This document shows positions 32,001 through 42,164 of a stretch of 64,000 nt of DNA, piece by piece. Numbering within the stretch: the stretch's first letter is position 1; each line of letters begins with the position of its first letter. The stretch is from Emiliania huxleyi CCMP1516 (taxonomy: Eukaryota; Haptophyta; Isochrysidales; Noelaerhabdaceae), in the NCBI RefSeq assembly GCF_000372725.1, contig NW_005201223.1, forward strand, positions 220,132 through 284,131. Reading direction: 5' to 3'. The notes under the pieces were generated by a model. The model was not told the origin of the DNA and ran no database searches. It worked only from the letters and a program-made list of their open reading frames with translations. The position numbers and the translations under genes are program-made.

Positions 32001-32112
32001 CGAGGGAAGGGATTGGGAATATGGCTGGAGAGGGCCCGCTTACCGTCGTGAGCACCCAGATGCCGGCCAACGCCGACGCCGCCCAGGCTGCTGTCTCCTT
32101 CGTTCTCGCCAT
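29011..32112 (-). CDS. Multi-span membrane protein with four internal repeats, 11 exons, 577 aa
   Basis: Exons (minus): 32112-32044, 31858-31643, 31445-31283, 31207-31157, 31073-30871, 30711-30409, 30257-29998, 29867-29716, 29641-29538, 29451-29349, 29120-29011. Lengths sum to 1734 nt and every junction keeps phase. About 12 hydrophobic helices. A module ending in (G/N)NG(Y/F)F(A/S)xW and a hydrophobic helix recurs four times: AAGNGYFAVWLGFLIAL, INNGFFAAWAGASVAAS, TANGYFSVWMLLGAAVS and TGNGFFALYFGLFASLR. Two of these are assembled only after splicing, which supports the model. Intron 5 has a GC donor (CAG|GC). Short charged loops; tail KPDTEPVKTYEEA. I do not recognise the family; a tetraspan-like surface or vacuolar protein is possible. 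Confidence 0.75.
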
Positions 32113-32477
32113 TGAAATGGCAGGTTGGGGTCGCAATCGAAAGTAGGCTGCAATCCAGTCGTGACGAGTCACTCGCTTGACGCCCCCCAGAGGAGCACTT
32201 TTTTTTTCGTTGAGAGGGGGCCCCTTTCTATCCGGTTCGAAAGCGCAACACGGACTTGCCTGCACCCTCCCCCTCCTCAGCTGGCGATGCCGATGGCTGT
32301 GGCGGTGCCCGTTGGCGGCGGGCGCGCGAGAGGACAGCGGGCTGAATGCGAGCCCCTCGCGACGCGGGCAAGGGAGTGTCGAGTCGGCGGCGGCGCAGCG
32401 GCATTGTACAGGCCCACGGCGCCCCATCGTACGGCGCTCACTCCAGGCCTCCCGCCCGTGTTTGCCCCCCGCCCACC

Positions 32478-35400
32478 TCAAGAGAGCTGCCGCACGTCCA
32501 CCACGAGCGAGGTGATGTTGTCCATCGAGCCGCGCACGGAGGCGAGGTCGCAGAGGGCGGAGGCGGCGGTGATTGCGTCCGGCGCGCGCAGGACCACCTG
32601 GGGATCGCGGCGNNNNNNNNNNNNNNNNNNNNNNNNNNNNNNNNNNNNNNNNNNNNNNNNNNNNNNNNNNNNNNNNNNNNNNNNNNNNNNNNNNNNNNNN
32701 NNNNNNNNNNNNGAGGAGTGTGCTGCGGCGGCAAAGCCTCCCCTCAAGTCATCCCTCAAGAAATCCGGTGGCAACCAGGCGACTCCCAACGCGCAGACAG
32801 CCCGGGCGGCCATCGCCTCAAAAGCAGCGCAGGCGCTGGTGCCGGTCCTCGCGCGAGGTGCCGTCCCGCCTCCGTCGTGCTGCAAGCGCATCCGCTCCAA
32901 GTGCTGCTCCGGAGGATGCGGCGGCGGCCGGTGCTCAAAGTGCTGCGACCGCTCCGCAGGGGGGGCTCCAGAGGCGGTGGCGGCCGCTGCTGCGGCGGGT
33001 CGGATAAGGGAGATCCGCGCCGTGATGGAGGATTCAGCTGTGGCCCGCGACTTCGCCACAAAGTAGCGCACCATCTACTCCTGGTGGCGGCGGCGGGGTA
33101 GGCGGCGGCGGCGCCTTTGCGCACTGCTGCTCGTCGACCACGTCCCACAGCCCATCCGACGCGAGCACCTGCAGAAGGGGGGGGCGTGTCGCACACACCC
33201 AGCAGCCGGGAGAGACGCACACGAGCTCGGCGACGGCGCCAAGAAGGCGTCGGACGGCCCGAGCTCGTACGTCTTGATCTCAGGCTCCGCCGTGACGCCG
33301 TACCTGGCAGCCGAGATCAGCCGAGATCAGCCGAGATCAGCCGAGACCGCAGGCGAGGTCTTGATCTCTCTGGCTCCGCCATGGCGCCGCACCGCTTTAG
33401 ATGGCAGTCCCCAAACGCGCGCGAGACGGCGAGGTCGCCTGAGAGGGGAGGAGGATGGAGTCTTCGGACTCGTCCGCAACCCCTCGCCGCAGCCTCTCTC
33501 TCCGCACTCCTCCGCACTGTCTTCTCCGCACCCCTCTTCCGCACGGGCCACGGCTGACGGCGAAGCGGGAGGGGAGGGGAGGGAGCTGGCAAGGCGGCGT
33601 GCGCACCCTGCACTCGCCAGCACCCGGCAAAGATGACGTGCCCCCCCGCTGCCTCGACCCTCGCCCTCTCGTCGGGCCGGTTGGGCTTGTGGTCCTCGGA
33701 GAGCGGCCTGCGGGAGGACCGTGACATGTCGCGGACGTGTCGTGGGCGTGTCGTGGACGTGTCGCGGACGTGTTGCGGACGTGTCGTGGACGTGTCGTGG
33801 GCGTGTCGTGGACGTGTCGTGGACGAGTGAATGGTGCTGGTGGTGGATGGACCCCTCGGGGACCGCCAGCCGACTGCGCACTGTCTGCGCTCGATCTCGG
33901 CCCGATCTCTACTCGATCTCCCCGCACCTCGCACTGCCCTCCGCGTGGACCATCGCGGCGCGCGAGTCTCCGACGTTGACAACCATTAGACGCCGCCTGC
34001 AGGAGGGATCCGAGAGGGGTCCGAGCAAAGCCCGCCACGGCGTCGGCCCGCTCTCCCCCCCCCCGCGCGCGCGCGCCTCCCGCCCGGCGTCGCTGGCCGG
34101 AGGAGGATGCAACAGATGCCGGTGGAGCCGTCCGGGATCGCATTTTGCACCGCGTGCTTGACGAACTCTCCTGATGCCGCGAGATCAGCCGAGATCAACC
34201 GAGGTCAGCCGAGATCGCGCCGCGTGCTTGACGAGCTCTCCGTCGGTCGCCAGCCACGCGTCGACGCACGCGCGCGCCACGTCGTCCTCGCCGAGCTGCG
34301 CGCCTGCAGGGGCGGGCAGAGGCAGCCCGTCGCAAGACTGCCGTCGCAGGACTGCCCGCCACGTCACAGGACTGCCGCGAGCGGACAGGGCGGCGCAGGC
34401 CCACAGGGCGCAGGCCCAGGGGACAGCAGAGGCACCGCGGCGGCTGCAGAGCGCGTGGCGGGCCTCAGACGGACGCCAGCGGTCCGCGGCTAAGCGAGCA
34501 GCCGAGGGGAATTCTGCTACGCTGCTACTACTACGCTGCTACTACTACGCTGCTACTCCTACGCTGCTACTCCTACGCTGCTACTCCTACGCTGCTACTC
34601 CTACGCTGCTACTACTCGCGGTCCGCGCGCCGCCGTTCCGCTCCACCGCCGAGACGATGTACGCCTGCAGCTTGGGCAGGAGGTGGCCTCTCGCCCACGC
34701 GGCGGCTCGCTTGCCGCCGTGCCCGTCGTAGACGGCGAAGAAGTGCGTGAGCCTGGCGAGCGGTTTGGGAAGGGCGAGCACTTGGACCAGGCAGCGGTTG
34801 GACGAGGCGACGGGGTAGAGGAAGGGGGGTGGGGCGTGCGCACCGGCGGGGAAAGGGGTGGGGTGGGGTGCTGGGGTGGGTTCGGCTCGCGGGCGCGTGT
34901 CGGGGCTTGGCACCCCGCAGCGCCGCAAGTCGAGGAGAGACCGGACACCTGGTAAGGTAAGGGAAGGTAAGGTAAGGTGAGGTGAGGTACGGACACCTGG
35001 GGCGGTTGCTGCGGCGGAGGCTGGCGGAAGATCTCTCGACTCTCGCGCAAACAGCAGGCGGACAGGGGTGCGTTTGAGATCGTCGCTCGCTGGGACCGAG
35101 CCCACGGCTCGGCGCGACCCCTCGGAGTCGCACTGAGGCCTCCTCCGCCGCTGCTCTGCCGTGAGTGTGTGGTTGTGCGTGTGCCGGGGGCAGCGGCGGC
35201 GGGCGGGAGGCAGGGAGGGAGAGCGTGGGCATGCGGAGACCTGGTGCATATCCTCCATGTACGGCCGGCGCCCCTGGATCGCACTCACGCCCCACTGCAG
35301 CCCGTCGAGCAGCCCCGTCTCGTGCACGGGCTGGACCTAACGGAGCATTGGCGACCACCTTGACTGGCGACCATCTGTCGGCGAGATTTGCGGCGAGCAG

Positions 35401-35882
35401 AGCGCAACGAGGCGGCTGCGGCGCGGGCGGGCGAGAGTTCGGCGGCGGAGTGGCCGGGTGGAAGGCGCGGCGCGGCCGCTCGCCGAGGCGCGGCTGCCGC
35501 CGCCGCGTGCCGAGGGGCGGCTAGTGCGGCAGTGCGGCGGGGTGACCAGTGCGGGCGGCTGGTGGCGGCCGGGGGCATTCGGTGCTGGCAGAGGGGGCGA
35601 AACCGGCGGTGCGGGAGGTGCGAGTGGCGCTGGCAGTGCGGGCGGCGCGGCGCAGCGCGCGCCTCCTCGCGTCCGGGCGGGCCGCGGCCACCGGAGGCGA
35701 AGCAGAGGAAGAGGCCGAGGCAAAGCAGTACGAAGAGGGGAGAGACGTTGAAGACGTGGCGCAACGTCATGACCGCCGCGAGGCCGCCCAGGAGCTGCTG
35801 GTTTATGCTGAGCGCCTGGAAGGGCGCGGGAGGCGTGAGCGAGAGCGGTTGCGAGGAAGGATGGTGCCCCCAGGTTGTCACC
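32478..35882 (-). CDS. PP2C (PPM-type) Ser/Thr protein phosphatase, many exons, interrupted by gap
   Basis: Metal-dependent phosphatase. The motifs appear in family order along the minus strand: GRRPYMEDMHQ (about 35250), FFAVYDGHGG (about 34740), an acceptor-bounded LVKHA region (about 34240), DGSTGICCILLR (about 34120), VVNVGDSRAAMV (about 33960), LSEDHKPNRPDE (about 33690), CWRVQG|DLAVSRAFGD, KR|YGVTAEPEIKTYEL, L|VLASDGLWDVVDEQQCA (about 33150), and after the gap MDNITSLVVDV to the stop at 32478. The metal-binding Asp residues are all present. A possible N-terminal exon from the ATG at 35882 encodes a hydrophobic helix (SPLFVLLCLGLFLCFA), suggesting membrane anchoring. Several introns contain minisatellites and exon duplicates. 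The stretch 32713-33066 is foreign to the gene. Confidence 0.8.
32613..32712. other. Assembly gap of 100 N
   Basis: Run of exactly 100 N, a conventional unknown-size scaffold gap, falling between two PP2C exons. Confidence 0.99.
32713..33066 (+). pseudogene. Truncated copy of the 26516-27133 Cys-cluster gene beside the gap
   Basis: About 350 bp matching 26695-27055 in reverse with only a few substitutions (for example AAR to TAR). It begins abruptly at the gap and ends with a stop just after the point where similarity ends (DFATK). It sits in what should be a PP2C intron. Either a recent duplication inserted there or a mis-scaffolded contig end. Confidence 0.75.
33304..33392 (-). other. Duplication-bounded intron with decamer filler (PP2C gene)
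   Basis: 89 nt. The donor CG|GTGCGGC starts a copy (with GGCGGAGCC and GATCAAGAC) of the downstream exon GTACGGCGTCACGGCGGAGCC. The rest is about four GATCTCGGCT units before CTGCCAG. Splicing gives KR|YGVTAEPEIK, the expected PP2C sequence. Confidence 0.75.
33722..33832 (+). repeat. Minisatellite of GTGTCGTGGAC-type units in a PP2C intron
   Basis: About ten 10-11 bp units (GTGTCGTGGAC, GTGTCGCGGAC, GTGTTGCGGAC). Confidence 0.9.
34514..34616 (+). repeat. Minisatellite of TACGCTGCTACTCC-type units in a PP2C intron
   Basis: About seven 14-15 bp units alternating CTGCTACTACTACG and CTGCTACTCCTACG. Confidence 0.9.
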
Positions 35883-35944
35883 ATATTGTCGGCTTGTCGG
35901 GCAAGCAAGAAATTGGTGCGGCTCGGAGCCCTGAGTGGCGATGT

Positions 35945-35980
<36 letters not shown>

Positions 35981-36439
35981 ACGCGCGGTCTTCCGCGGGG
36001 GGAGCTGCGTCGACGGGTGCGGGACCGCGGCGCAGCCAGGGCCGCGGCGAGGCCTCCGGCTGTTTGCGGCGGGCGGCTTGCTGCTCGCTGCGATGGCGAA
36101 AAACTCGTCTCGCCACACGCCAAGGGCTTATGCTCTGGCGAGACGTGAGGCGCATGCGCCCAGGAGGGGAGGGGGCATGTGTAACGACACTGCTAGAGAT
36201 GCCTTTCGGGGCCCAGAGATAAAACTTCTGTGATGCCATGCGTGACCTAGTAGTGTCCCCAGCTATGGGCGTGTCCACGTTGGAGCCAGGTGTGGTGTGG
36301 GCGCGAGAATAGCTCCGCCGTTCATGGAGGCAACCGATGCGAGTCGACTGGTGTGTGTCGTCGTGGTTTCGTATCAAGAATTCTCTCTCTCTCTCTCTCG
36401 ATGTCGGGTGAGAGTGTACGTCATGCTCGTGTCTAGTGT

Positions 36440-37265
36440 CTGGTGTTTACTAGCTCCGAGTAGAGGGGGCGTTCCGCCGCTAGGGGACACCCAAAGCGCA
36501 GAACCAACCCTCGGAGACCCGTGTTTACTTTAAGGCCCTTGCCCTGCGAATGCGCACCCCCGGGGCTAGGGCTCTCTAGCCCGTGACCCGATCCCGATCA
36601 TCCGGCCCGCTGGGTGCGCTTCTTAGCTCCCCGGCCCTGGATGTGAGGTTACCGACTGCACTCCAAGTGCTCCAAGTGCATCCGGGTACACGGAACCATC
36701 CCTCGGAGACGTGTTATGGCCCTGCGACCGCGCACCCCCGGGGCTAGGGCTTGCCCGAGGGCTAGAGCGCGCCGGCGGGCGCGCTCTAGCCGGTAACCCG
36801 ATCCCGATCATCCCGGCCAACTGGGTGCGCTCCTCAGCTCCCCGGTCCTGGATGTGAGGCTGATGACCGCACTCTCCAAGTGCTCCAAGATCCGGCCCGC
36901 TTGGTGCGCTCTCCCCGGCCCTGGATGTGAGGTTGCCGACTGCACTCCAAGTGCTCCAAGTGTGCTTCGAGTAGAGGGGCTCTCCGCCGCTAGGGGAAAC
37001 CCAAAGCGCAGACCAACCCTCGGAGACCCGTGTTTACTTTCGGCCCTTTCCCTGCGAACGCGCACCCCCCAAGGGCTAGGGCTCTCAGCCCGTAACCCGA
37101 TCCCGATCATCTGGCTCGCTGTGGGTGCGCTTCTTAGCTCCCCGGCCCTGGATGTGGAGGCTGATGACTGCACTCCAAGTGCTCCAAGTGCCGCTCCGCT
37201 CCCCGGCCCTGGATGTGAGGCTACTCTGACCCCCGGCCCCGCTGCACTCCAAGTGCTCCAAGTGC
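36440..37265 (+). repeat. Dispersed repeat family D, three tandem/partial copies
   Basis: A unit of about 230 bp, with landmarks CTCCGAGTAGAGGGGGCG, AACCCTCGGAGACCCGTG, CGATCCCGATCATC, AGCTCCCCGGCCCTGGATGT and ACTCCAAGTGCTCCAAGTG, occurs at about 36450-36680, partially at 36690-36950, and again at 36965-37265. Other copies are at 38905-39190 and 42165-42530. No coding capacity; a SINE-like element is possible, but no clear tRNA head was seen. Confidence 0.8.
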
Positions 37266-37418
37266 TCCAAGCTGGCACGAGCCACGACCTCCCGGGAACG
37301 CCACATTGCAAAAAACACATATTCCCCGGCACACGCCATACACGCACACGTCAGAGCTCATCACAGACGTCGCCCCCAGAGTGCCTTTCGAGAGCCTCCC
37401 GGGGGACACTCCCGCGCG

Positions 37419-38829
37419 TCATGACTCGTCGTGCTCCTCCACCTCGGGGTCGTCCTCGTCCCGCTCGTCGGGGTCGCGCGGCTCGACGTCCTCGTGGTAC
37501 TGCAGCGCGTTGTCGATCTGCGCGAGGATCTCGTCCACCGAGTCGGTGTCGCGCGGGTCGAGCGGCAGGAACTGCACCATCGACCAGTCCTCGAGCAGCT
37601 CGCAGATGGCCGAGTTGAGCCGGAGGAAGGCGGGGCGCGTGCCTACTCACGCCGCGGCGCTGTGAAGAGCTCGCCGGGAAGCGTTGAGCGGAGGGGGGCG
37701 GGGGGGGGGGGGGAGGGCGCGCGCCCTCGTCCAGCCTCGAGCGCAGCACCTATTCACAGCCGGAGCCGTGAAGAGCTCGCGGCGAGGAGAGGCCGGACTC
37801 GTCGAGCCTCGAGCGCGCGGCACCGCCGCGTCCGCGTCGAGCAACTCGTCGAGCAGGCGGCGGTTGGGCAGCAAGTCGCACTTTGAGAGCACCTGCTCGC
37901 CACTCCGGCGCGTGAGCCGCTCGCCGCCAAGAGGGCGGCGTCTCGCGCGATGCCCGGGGCTGAGCTCCGCACGTTGCAGTGCGGCAGCTCGAGCATCGTC
38001 ATGGCGGAGAGGCAGGCGAGCACGCCGGCCACGAACTTTGGCGCGTCCTGCAGGGAGGTCGAGCCGAGTGAGAGTGTCACCCGTCACGGCGTGTCAGTTC
38101 TGAATCGACAGGATCGGGTCGCGTCCTGCAGGAAGGTCGAGTCGATCAGGTAGACCGAGGCGAGCCGAAAGCCCATGCGCTGCAGCTCGGAGACGACGCG
38201 GCTCATCGCGGGCACGTGCGAGTAGAGCTCGACCTCAGGGGCAGCCAGACAGTGGGAGGTGGTGCGATGCGATGCGATGCGATGTGATGTGACGTGGTAT
38301 TGAGCTCGACCTGGCCCGGGCAGTCAAACAGGACGTACTCGTCGCCGCCTGAGACGTGACGAGGCGCAGCGAGCCGCGCTGAGCGGCGGCGAGAGCGGGC
38401 GAGAGCGGGGCAGAGCCGCAGTGCGGGCGCGACGGCGGCGGCAGCGGCGGGCGGCAGCGGAGCAGGCAGTAGAGCAGTGAAACCGCGCGCAGCGGCGGCA
38501 GCGGCGGCAGCTGCGCACGGCGGGAGGCGGGCGGCAGCACCGAGGTCGTCGAGTTCCGACTCGAGCCAGTCAATGTTGTCGACGAGGTACTCCATCGCGT
38601 AGATGAGCCCGCCGTTCGGGCCCAGCCGCAGCTCGCTCATCACGTCCTCGAGCGGCACGAGGTCGCGGATGTCGGCCGCGACCGGGTACCGAAAGTGCTC
38701 CGCTGCTGGGTCGAGGTTGACGACGTGGACGCGCCGCCGCTGCGCCTCGCAGTGCGTGCGCATGAGGTTGCAGTATGTCGACTTGCCGGCGCCGGCCGGG
38801 CCGATGACGAGCGTCGCGCAGCGGACCAT
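37419..38829 (-). CDS. GPN3: GPN-loop GTPase 3, about seven exons
   Basis: GTPase of the GPN family, needed for assembly and nuclear import of RNA polymerase II. ATG at 38829; exon 1 (to 38541) has the P-loop [20 protein letters not shown] and the family-defining [12 protein letters not shown]. Exon 2 (38348-38311) gives [13 protein letters not shown]; exon 3 from 38233 gives [14 protein letters not shown] and [11 protein letters not shown]; then [24 protein letters not shown]; then [23 protein letters not shown] (guanine-specificity SKCD), VLRSRLDEG, and [28 protein letters not shown] to an acidic tail and stop at 37419. Introns at 37643-37724, 37748-37823, 37893-37972, about 38043-38120 and 38234-38310 are 76-82 nt and mostly bounded by duplicates of the following exon. 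Confidence 0.88.
37643..37823 (-). other. Two consecutive duplication-bounded introns with related cassettes (GPN3)
   Basis: 37748-37823 (76 nt) starts with a copy of the next exon (shared GCGCTCGAGGCT and GACGAG); 37643-37724 (82 nt, GC donor) starts with a copy of GCACGCGCCCCGCC. Both end in a similar 3' cassette (GAGCTCTTCAC...TGTGAATAG and GAGCTCTTCAC...GTGAGTAG) that also resembles the cassette of the F-box gene. Confidence 0.75.
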
Positions 38830-38904
38830 ATGTGTATGTTGCACCTGACGGCCTGCTCGGGCCGGCCCGGCGCGCAGAGCAAAACGCCAAAGAAAAACAT
38901 CGGC

Positions 38905-39190
38905 CTCTGAGTAGAGGGCGTCCTGCAGTTAAGGGGAAACCCGTACGCGGGGCCAACCCTCGGAGACCCGTGTTTACTTTATGGCCCCTTCCCCGCGAAC
39001 GCGCATCCCCCCGTGAAGCGTGAACCGTGATAGGCCGTATGAGAGGGGTTTTTCTTGCCCGCAACCTCCCGCGGATCATGTACATGCGGCCGATCAAATC
39101 CGATCATCCGGCCCGCTGGGTGCGCTTTCTCAGCTCCGCGGCCCCCAGGGTGTGAGGTTCATAACTGCACTCCAAGTGCTCCAAGTGCTA
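38905..39190 (+). repeat. Dispersed repeat family D, copy 4
   Basis: Starts near GAGTAGAGGGCGTCCTGCAG, contains AACCCTCGGAGACCCGTG and ends ACTCCAAGTGCTCCAAGTG. Between the 5' end of GPN3 and the 3' end of the GH28-like gene. Confidence 0.8.
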
Positions 39191-39232
39191 CGCAGGACCG
39201 AGCCTCGTCACGGTGCCGCGATTTTGACACCT

Positions 39233-41005
39233 TTAAGCGCTCAGCCTTTCTCTTTCTCTCGGCTCACCCTCGCGGGGACAGTACCCCGAGGCGGAGAGAG
39301 AGATTCTCTTCGAGGCGGTGACCGGTCTCCTGGGCCGAACCCGGAGGTAGCACCAGCAGCAGCAGCCCAGAAAGAGAAGACCGCACAGCGCAGTCACTTG
39401 GAATCGTAGGCACCATGTGTAACCACAGAGTGAGATCGTCCTGGCCAGCTTAGAGCCGAGCAAAAGGGGATCCCCAAGCTTAGAGCCGAGCAAAAGGGGA
39501 TTGCACGGGTCTTGCACAACCTCCAAGCCCACGCTGCTGTCGATGCTGTGACTGCGACGGACCTCAACATCGTAGCCACTGCCATTGGAGCGGTGCACGG
39601 CCACGTCTCGAAGCTGCACGGCATTGGAATCCTCGATCACGATTGCAGGCCGGCCGTCGGCAACTGCGGGAGCAAGGCTGGCGGTAACGTTTTTCAGATG
39701 CACGCCCCGAACCCTTCGAAAGTACGCGGCATAAGCGGGAACGTCGCCCATAGGGTACTTTTTTGCCAGTGTTATGCCGGGCAAACATGTTGCTGCCACC
39801 TCGCCCAGGCCTGGGAAACGCAGCTCGACGTCCCGGAACGAGATGCCCGGCCCAATAGGATGCTCTTGAAAGATGTGCTCAAGCACTAATCTAGGCATAC
39901 CATCGAGCATGGCGACCGGAGTCGCATACAGACCTTTTGTTTCCCTTGCGCGCAGGTTCTCTGCAAAGATGCGATGCAAATTGATGTTGCGGATGCTGCC
40001 AACTCGCGCGTCGCGGCTCTCGACCAGCTTCATTGGGCGGCGCAATCGGGCGTAGATCGCAAAGAAGAACGGCGAGGCGAGATCGCTCATCTGAATATCC
40101 CTAAAAGTAAGGTCGTGAATGTGCGCACCGTCGTAGGACGTCAGAGCGATTCCTGACATCGCGCCCATCAGCTTAAGGTTCTCGAACGTGAAATTGTAGA
40201 AGTCGCCTACCGTCTCGGTGCCGAACGCAATGGCAGCATATCCATGGCTGGAGCCAAGGATGCTGTTGCGGACGAGCACGTTGTAACTAGCCACAGACTT
40301 GCCGCGGCTATAGTCGCTTCCAAACTTGAGCGCGTCATCTCTCCCGCCGTGGATGCGGATGTCTTCCACATGCACGTTTCTGCTCTGCATCAGGTTGATG
40401 CCGTCACGAACCGCGCGAAGGTCAAACCCGGCGAGATGGATGCCGTCACAGTTGGTGAAGAGCATGGTGAACCAACCGCCATCGCGGAGCGTCAGGCTGC
40501 CCGTGACTGCCACCCGAGCCGAGTCCACAAACGAGAACATCTTGCAGCCGCCGCCTTTGGGCGGCTTGCTGTTCGCCAAGCCTCCGTTTCCATCGACCAC
40601 ACCTTCACCAGTGATAGTCACGTTCCTGACACCATTGCCATAGAAGAGCGCGTCGCTCCAGCCGCCGTGCCCGTAGTCCTGATACGAGCTCCAGCGATTC
40701 CGGCTCGCAGTGATGTACTCGCCCGACTTGGAGCTCGCCCCGAGCACCACCGCGCTGCTGCGGATGCGCACAACGGTATCGTGAGGAAGCTCAATGGTGC
40801 CGCTGATGAAGCGCCCATGCTCAAATATGATTTCTCCACACGCGGCAAGTGCGTTGCCAATCGCTGCCGTGGAGCTGCTGTTGCCCGAGGCGTCCGCTCC
40901 GAAGTCTGACACCGAGCACCTCCTCGCCAGGTCTCGCGCGGCAAAGCTGGCCTGCACCGAGAGCGGCGAAGGCTCGTACCCGGTGGTGCGAGCGGCATAG
41001 CTCAT
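39233..41005 (-). CDS. GH28/pectin-lyase-fold glycoside hydrolase with C-terminal membrane segment
   Basis: 590 aa from the ATG at 41005, single exon. N-terminal polygalacturonase signature CSVSDFGADASGN, then GEIIFEHGRFISGTIEL. A right-handed beta-helix of many short coils follows (NVTITGEGVVDGNGG, DGIHLAGFDLRAVRDGINLMQSRNVHVEDIRIHGGRDDALKFGSD). The Asp residues in RDGIN and GRDDALKF are in positions like GH28 catalytic Asps, but the exact NTD/DD/GHG motifs are diverged (GSSHGYAAIAFGTE). A hydrophobic segment near the C-terminus (ALCGLLFLGCCCWCYL) may anchor it. A 26-bp tandem duplicate (39449-39500) doubles PLLLGSKL. Role: cell-surface polysaccharide hydrolysis or modification. Confidence 0.75.
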   Translation of the reverse strand: MSYAARTTGYEPSPLSVQASFAARDLARRCSVSDFGADASGNSSSTAAIGNALAACGEIIFEHGRFISGTIELPHDTVVRIRSSAVVLGASSKSGEYITASRNRWSSYQDYGHGGWSDALFYGNGVRNVTITGEGVVDGNGGLANSKPPKGGGCKMFSFVDSARVAVTGSLTLRDGGWFTMLFTNCDGIHLAGFDLRAVRDGINLMQSRNVHVEDIRIHGGRDDALKFGSDYSRGKSVASYNVLVRNSILGSSHGYAAIAFGTETVGDFYNFTFENLKLMGAMSGIALTSYDGAHIHDLTFRDIQMSDLASPFFFAIYARLRRPMKLVESRDARVGSIRNINLHRIFAENLRARETKGLYATPVAMLDGMPRLVLEHIFQEHPIGPGISFRDVELRFPGLGEVAATCLPGITLAKKYPMGDVPAYAAYFRRVRGVHLKNVTASLAPAVADGRPAIVIEDSNAVQLRDVAVHRSNGSGYDVEVRRSHSIDSSVGLEVVQDPCNPLLLGSKLGDPLLLGSKLARTISLCGYTWCLRFQVTALCGLLFLGCCCWCYLRVRPRRPVTASKRISLSASGYCPREGEPRERERLSA

Positions 41006-41154
41006 AATCGGTCGTGGCTCCTGCGTGGCCTTGGCCTGCTGCGTTACGTGCACGTGTGCGGCAGTGCGGCGCCGGCGGGGGCGGGCACCCTGCAGTGCAC
41101 GCCGGGTGTTTGGGCGTTACATCATCTCGGCCTGATCTCGGCGACCGAACACAC

Positions 41155-41768
41155 ATGGACATGGAGAAAGAGACGCCCGCAAGCAAGAGAGTCTAAGAAG
41201 CCTTACAACGACAAGACCAAGGCACGGGCAGAGGAACGAGAGAAGAATATAGGGTGGATAAAGCGCCTGGTTCACGGCATGGATGGAGGGTGAGCCACAC
41301 CGAACGTACCGAGCGAAGAGCCGAGCGGAAGGAAGGAAGCCGGAGAAGATGACTCCGAGGAAGACGAACCAGTGGAAATCCAGTTGTCAGATGTCACGAT
41401 GCACCCGAAGGGGACCCCAGCGCCGGCATCATCCGTACATGTACATGTACATGTTGTAGAGGCACGAGTGTTCGAAGAGAGAGTGGACCTGAGCAACGAC
41501 ATGACTTGGCGGCAAATGATCGGAGTGGGATGTGGGAGTCAGAAATGTGGTCCTTGCGCGAGGGGAGCTCGATAGACTCGAGGGGCCAGGGTACGCCGCG
41601 AGGAGGACGGAGTTGCGCCGAAAGGCGAAAGAAGCCGCGAGAACAAGGGACCGGCAGGCGGCGGCGTCGCAGGACGAGGCAGAAGAGAACGACGCGACAG
41701 AGGAGGAAGTGACAAGGGAGAGAACCAGGAGAGAACGACGAGAGTGGGACGACCGCGAGGTGGCATGA
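41155..41768 (+). pseudogene. Frame-broken charged hypothetical protein
   Basis: Starting at an ATG near 41155 (MDMEKETPASKR), the coding pattern moves through three frames: KTKARAEEREKNIGWIKRLVHG, then EPVEIQLSDVTMHPKG...DLSNDMTWRQMIG, then VRNVVLARGELDRLEG and an Arg/Glu tail (RERTRRERREWDDREV) to the stop at 41768. It reads like one protein with several one-base slips. Style resembles the 7503-8534 frame. Family unknown. Confidence 0.4.
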
Positions 41769-41864
41769 AGGTTGCAGCGAGAAGCGGCGAGAGACTGCGA
41801 AGAGAGATAGGAAGAGGCAGACTCCCTAGGGTGGGCGACGGCTAGCGCATCACACACCTCTCCT

Positions 41865-41945
41865 TAAAATCCCTGTGTGGTGGCGGCGTGCCGTCCTCCC
41901 ATCCCTCCCTTGGGTTGTCTGTTTTCTTTCTTTCTTTCTTTTTAA
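41865..41945 (-). repeat. Dispersed repeat family A, copy 3 (reverse)
   Basis: Reverse complement of the 5726 copy: CTTAAAATCCCTGTGTGGTG, CCATCCCTCCCTTGGGTTGT, then TTTCTTTCTTTCTTTC. Confidence 0.85.
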
Positions 41946-42164
41946 GAAGCCTTGACTCGGTAAGTAAGTAAGACAGGCCCCTCGATTGCTCGATAACAGG
42001 CGCGTCACCAAGGAGGGCGGCGAGACCGACCTCTCCACAGCAGTCAGCCAGCCAGGCAGCCCAGGAGGCGCGGCCAAAGACGAGTTGTGACGATAGATAG
42101 TGCTACTGATGGGGTCTCGCACTTGTTGCTCCCTCTGGTGTTCCTCTATTTTTGTGACATGCCC

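Noticed and set aside
36445-37265. Family D repeats as tRNA or 5S rRNA-like genes
   Set aside because: No cloverleaf or internal box A/B spacing could be drawn; kept only as a repeat.
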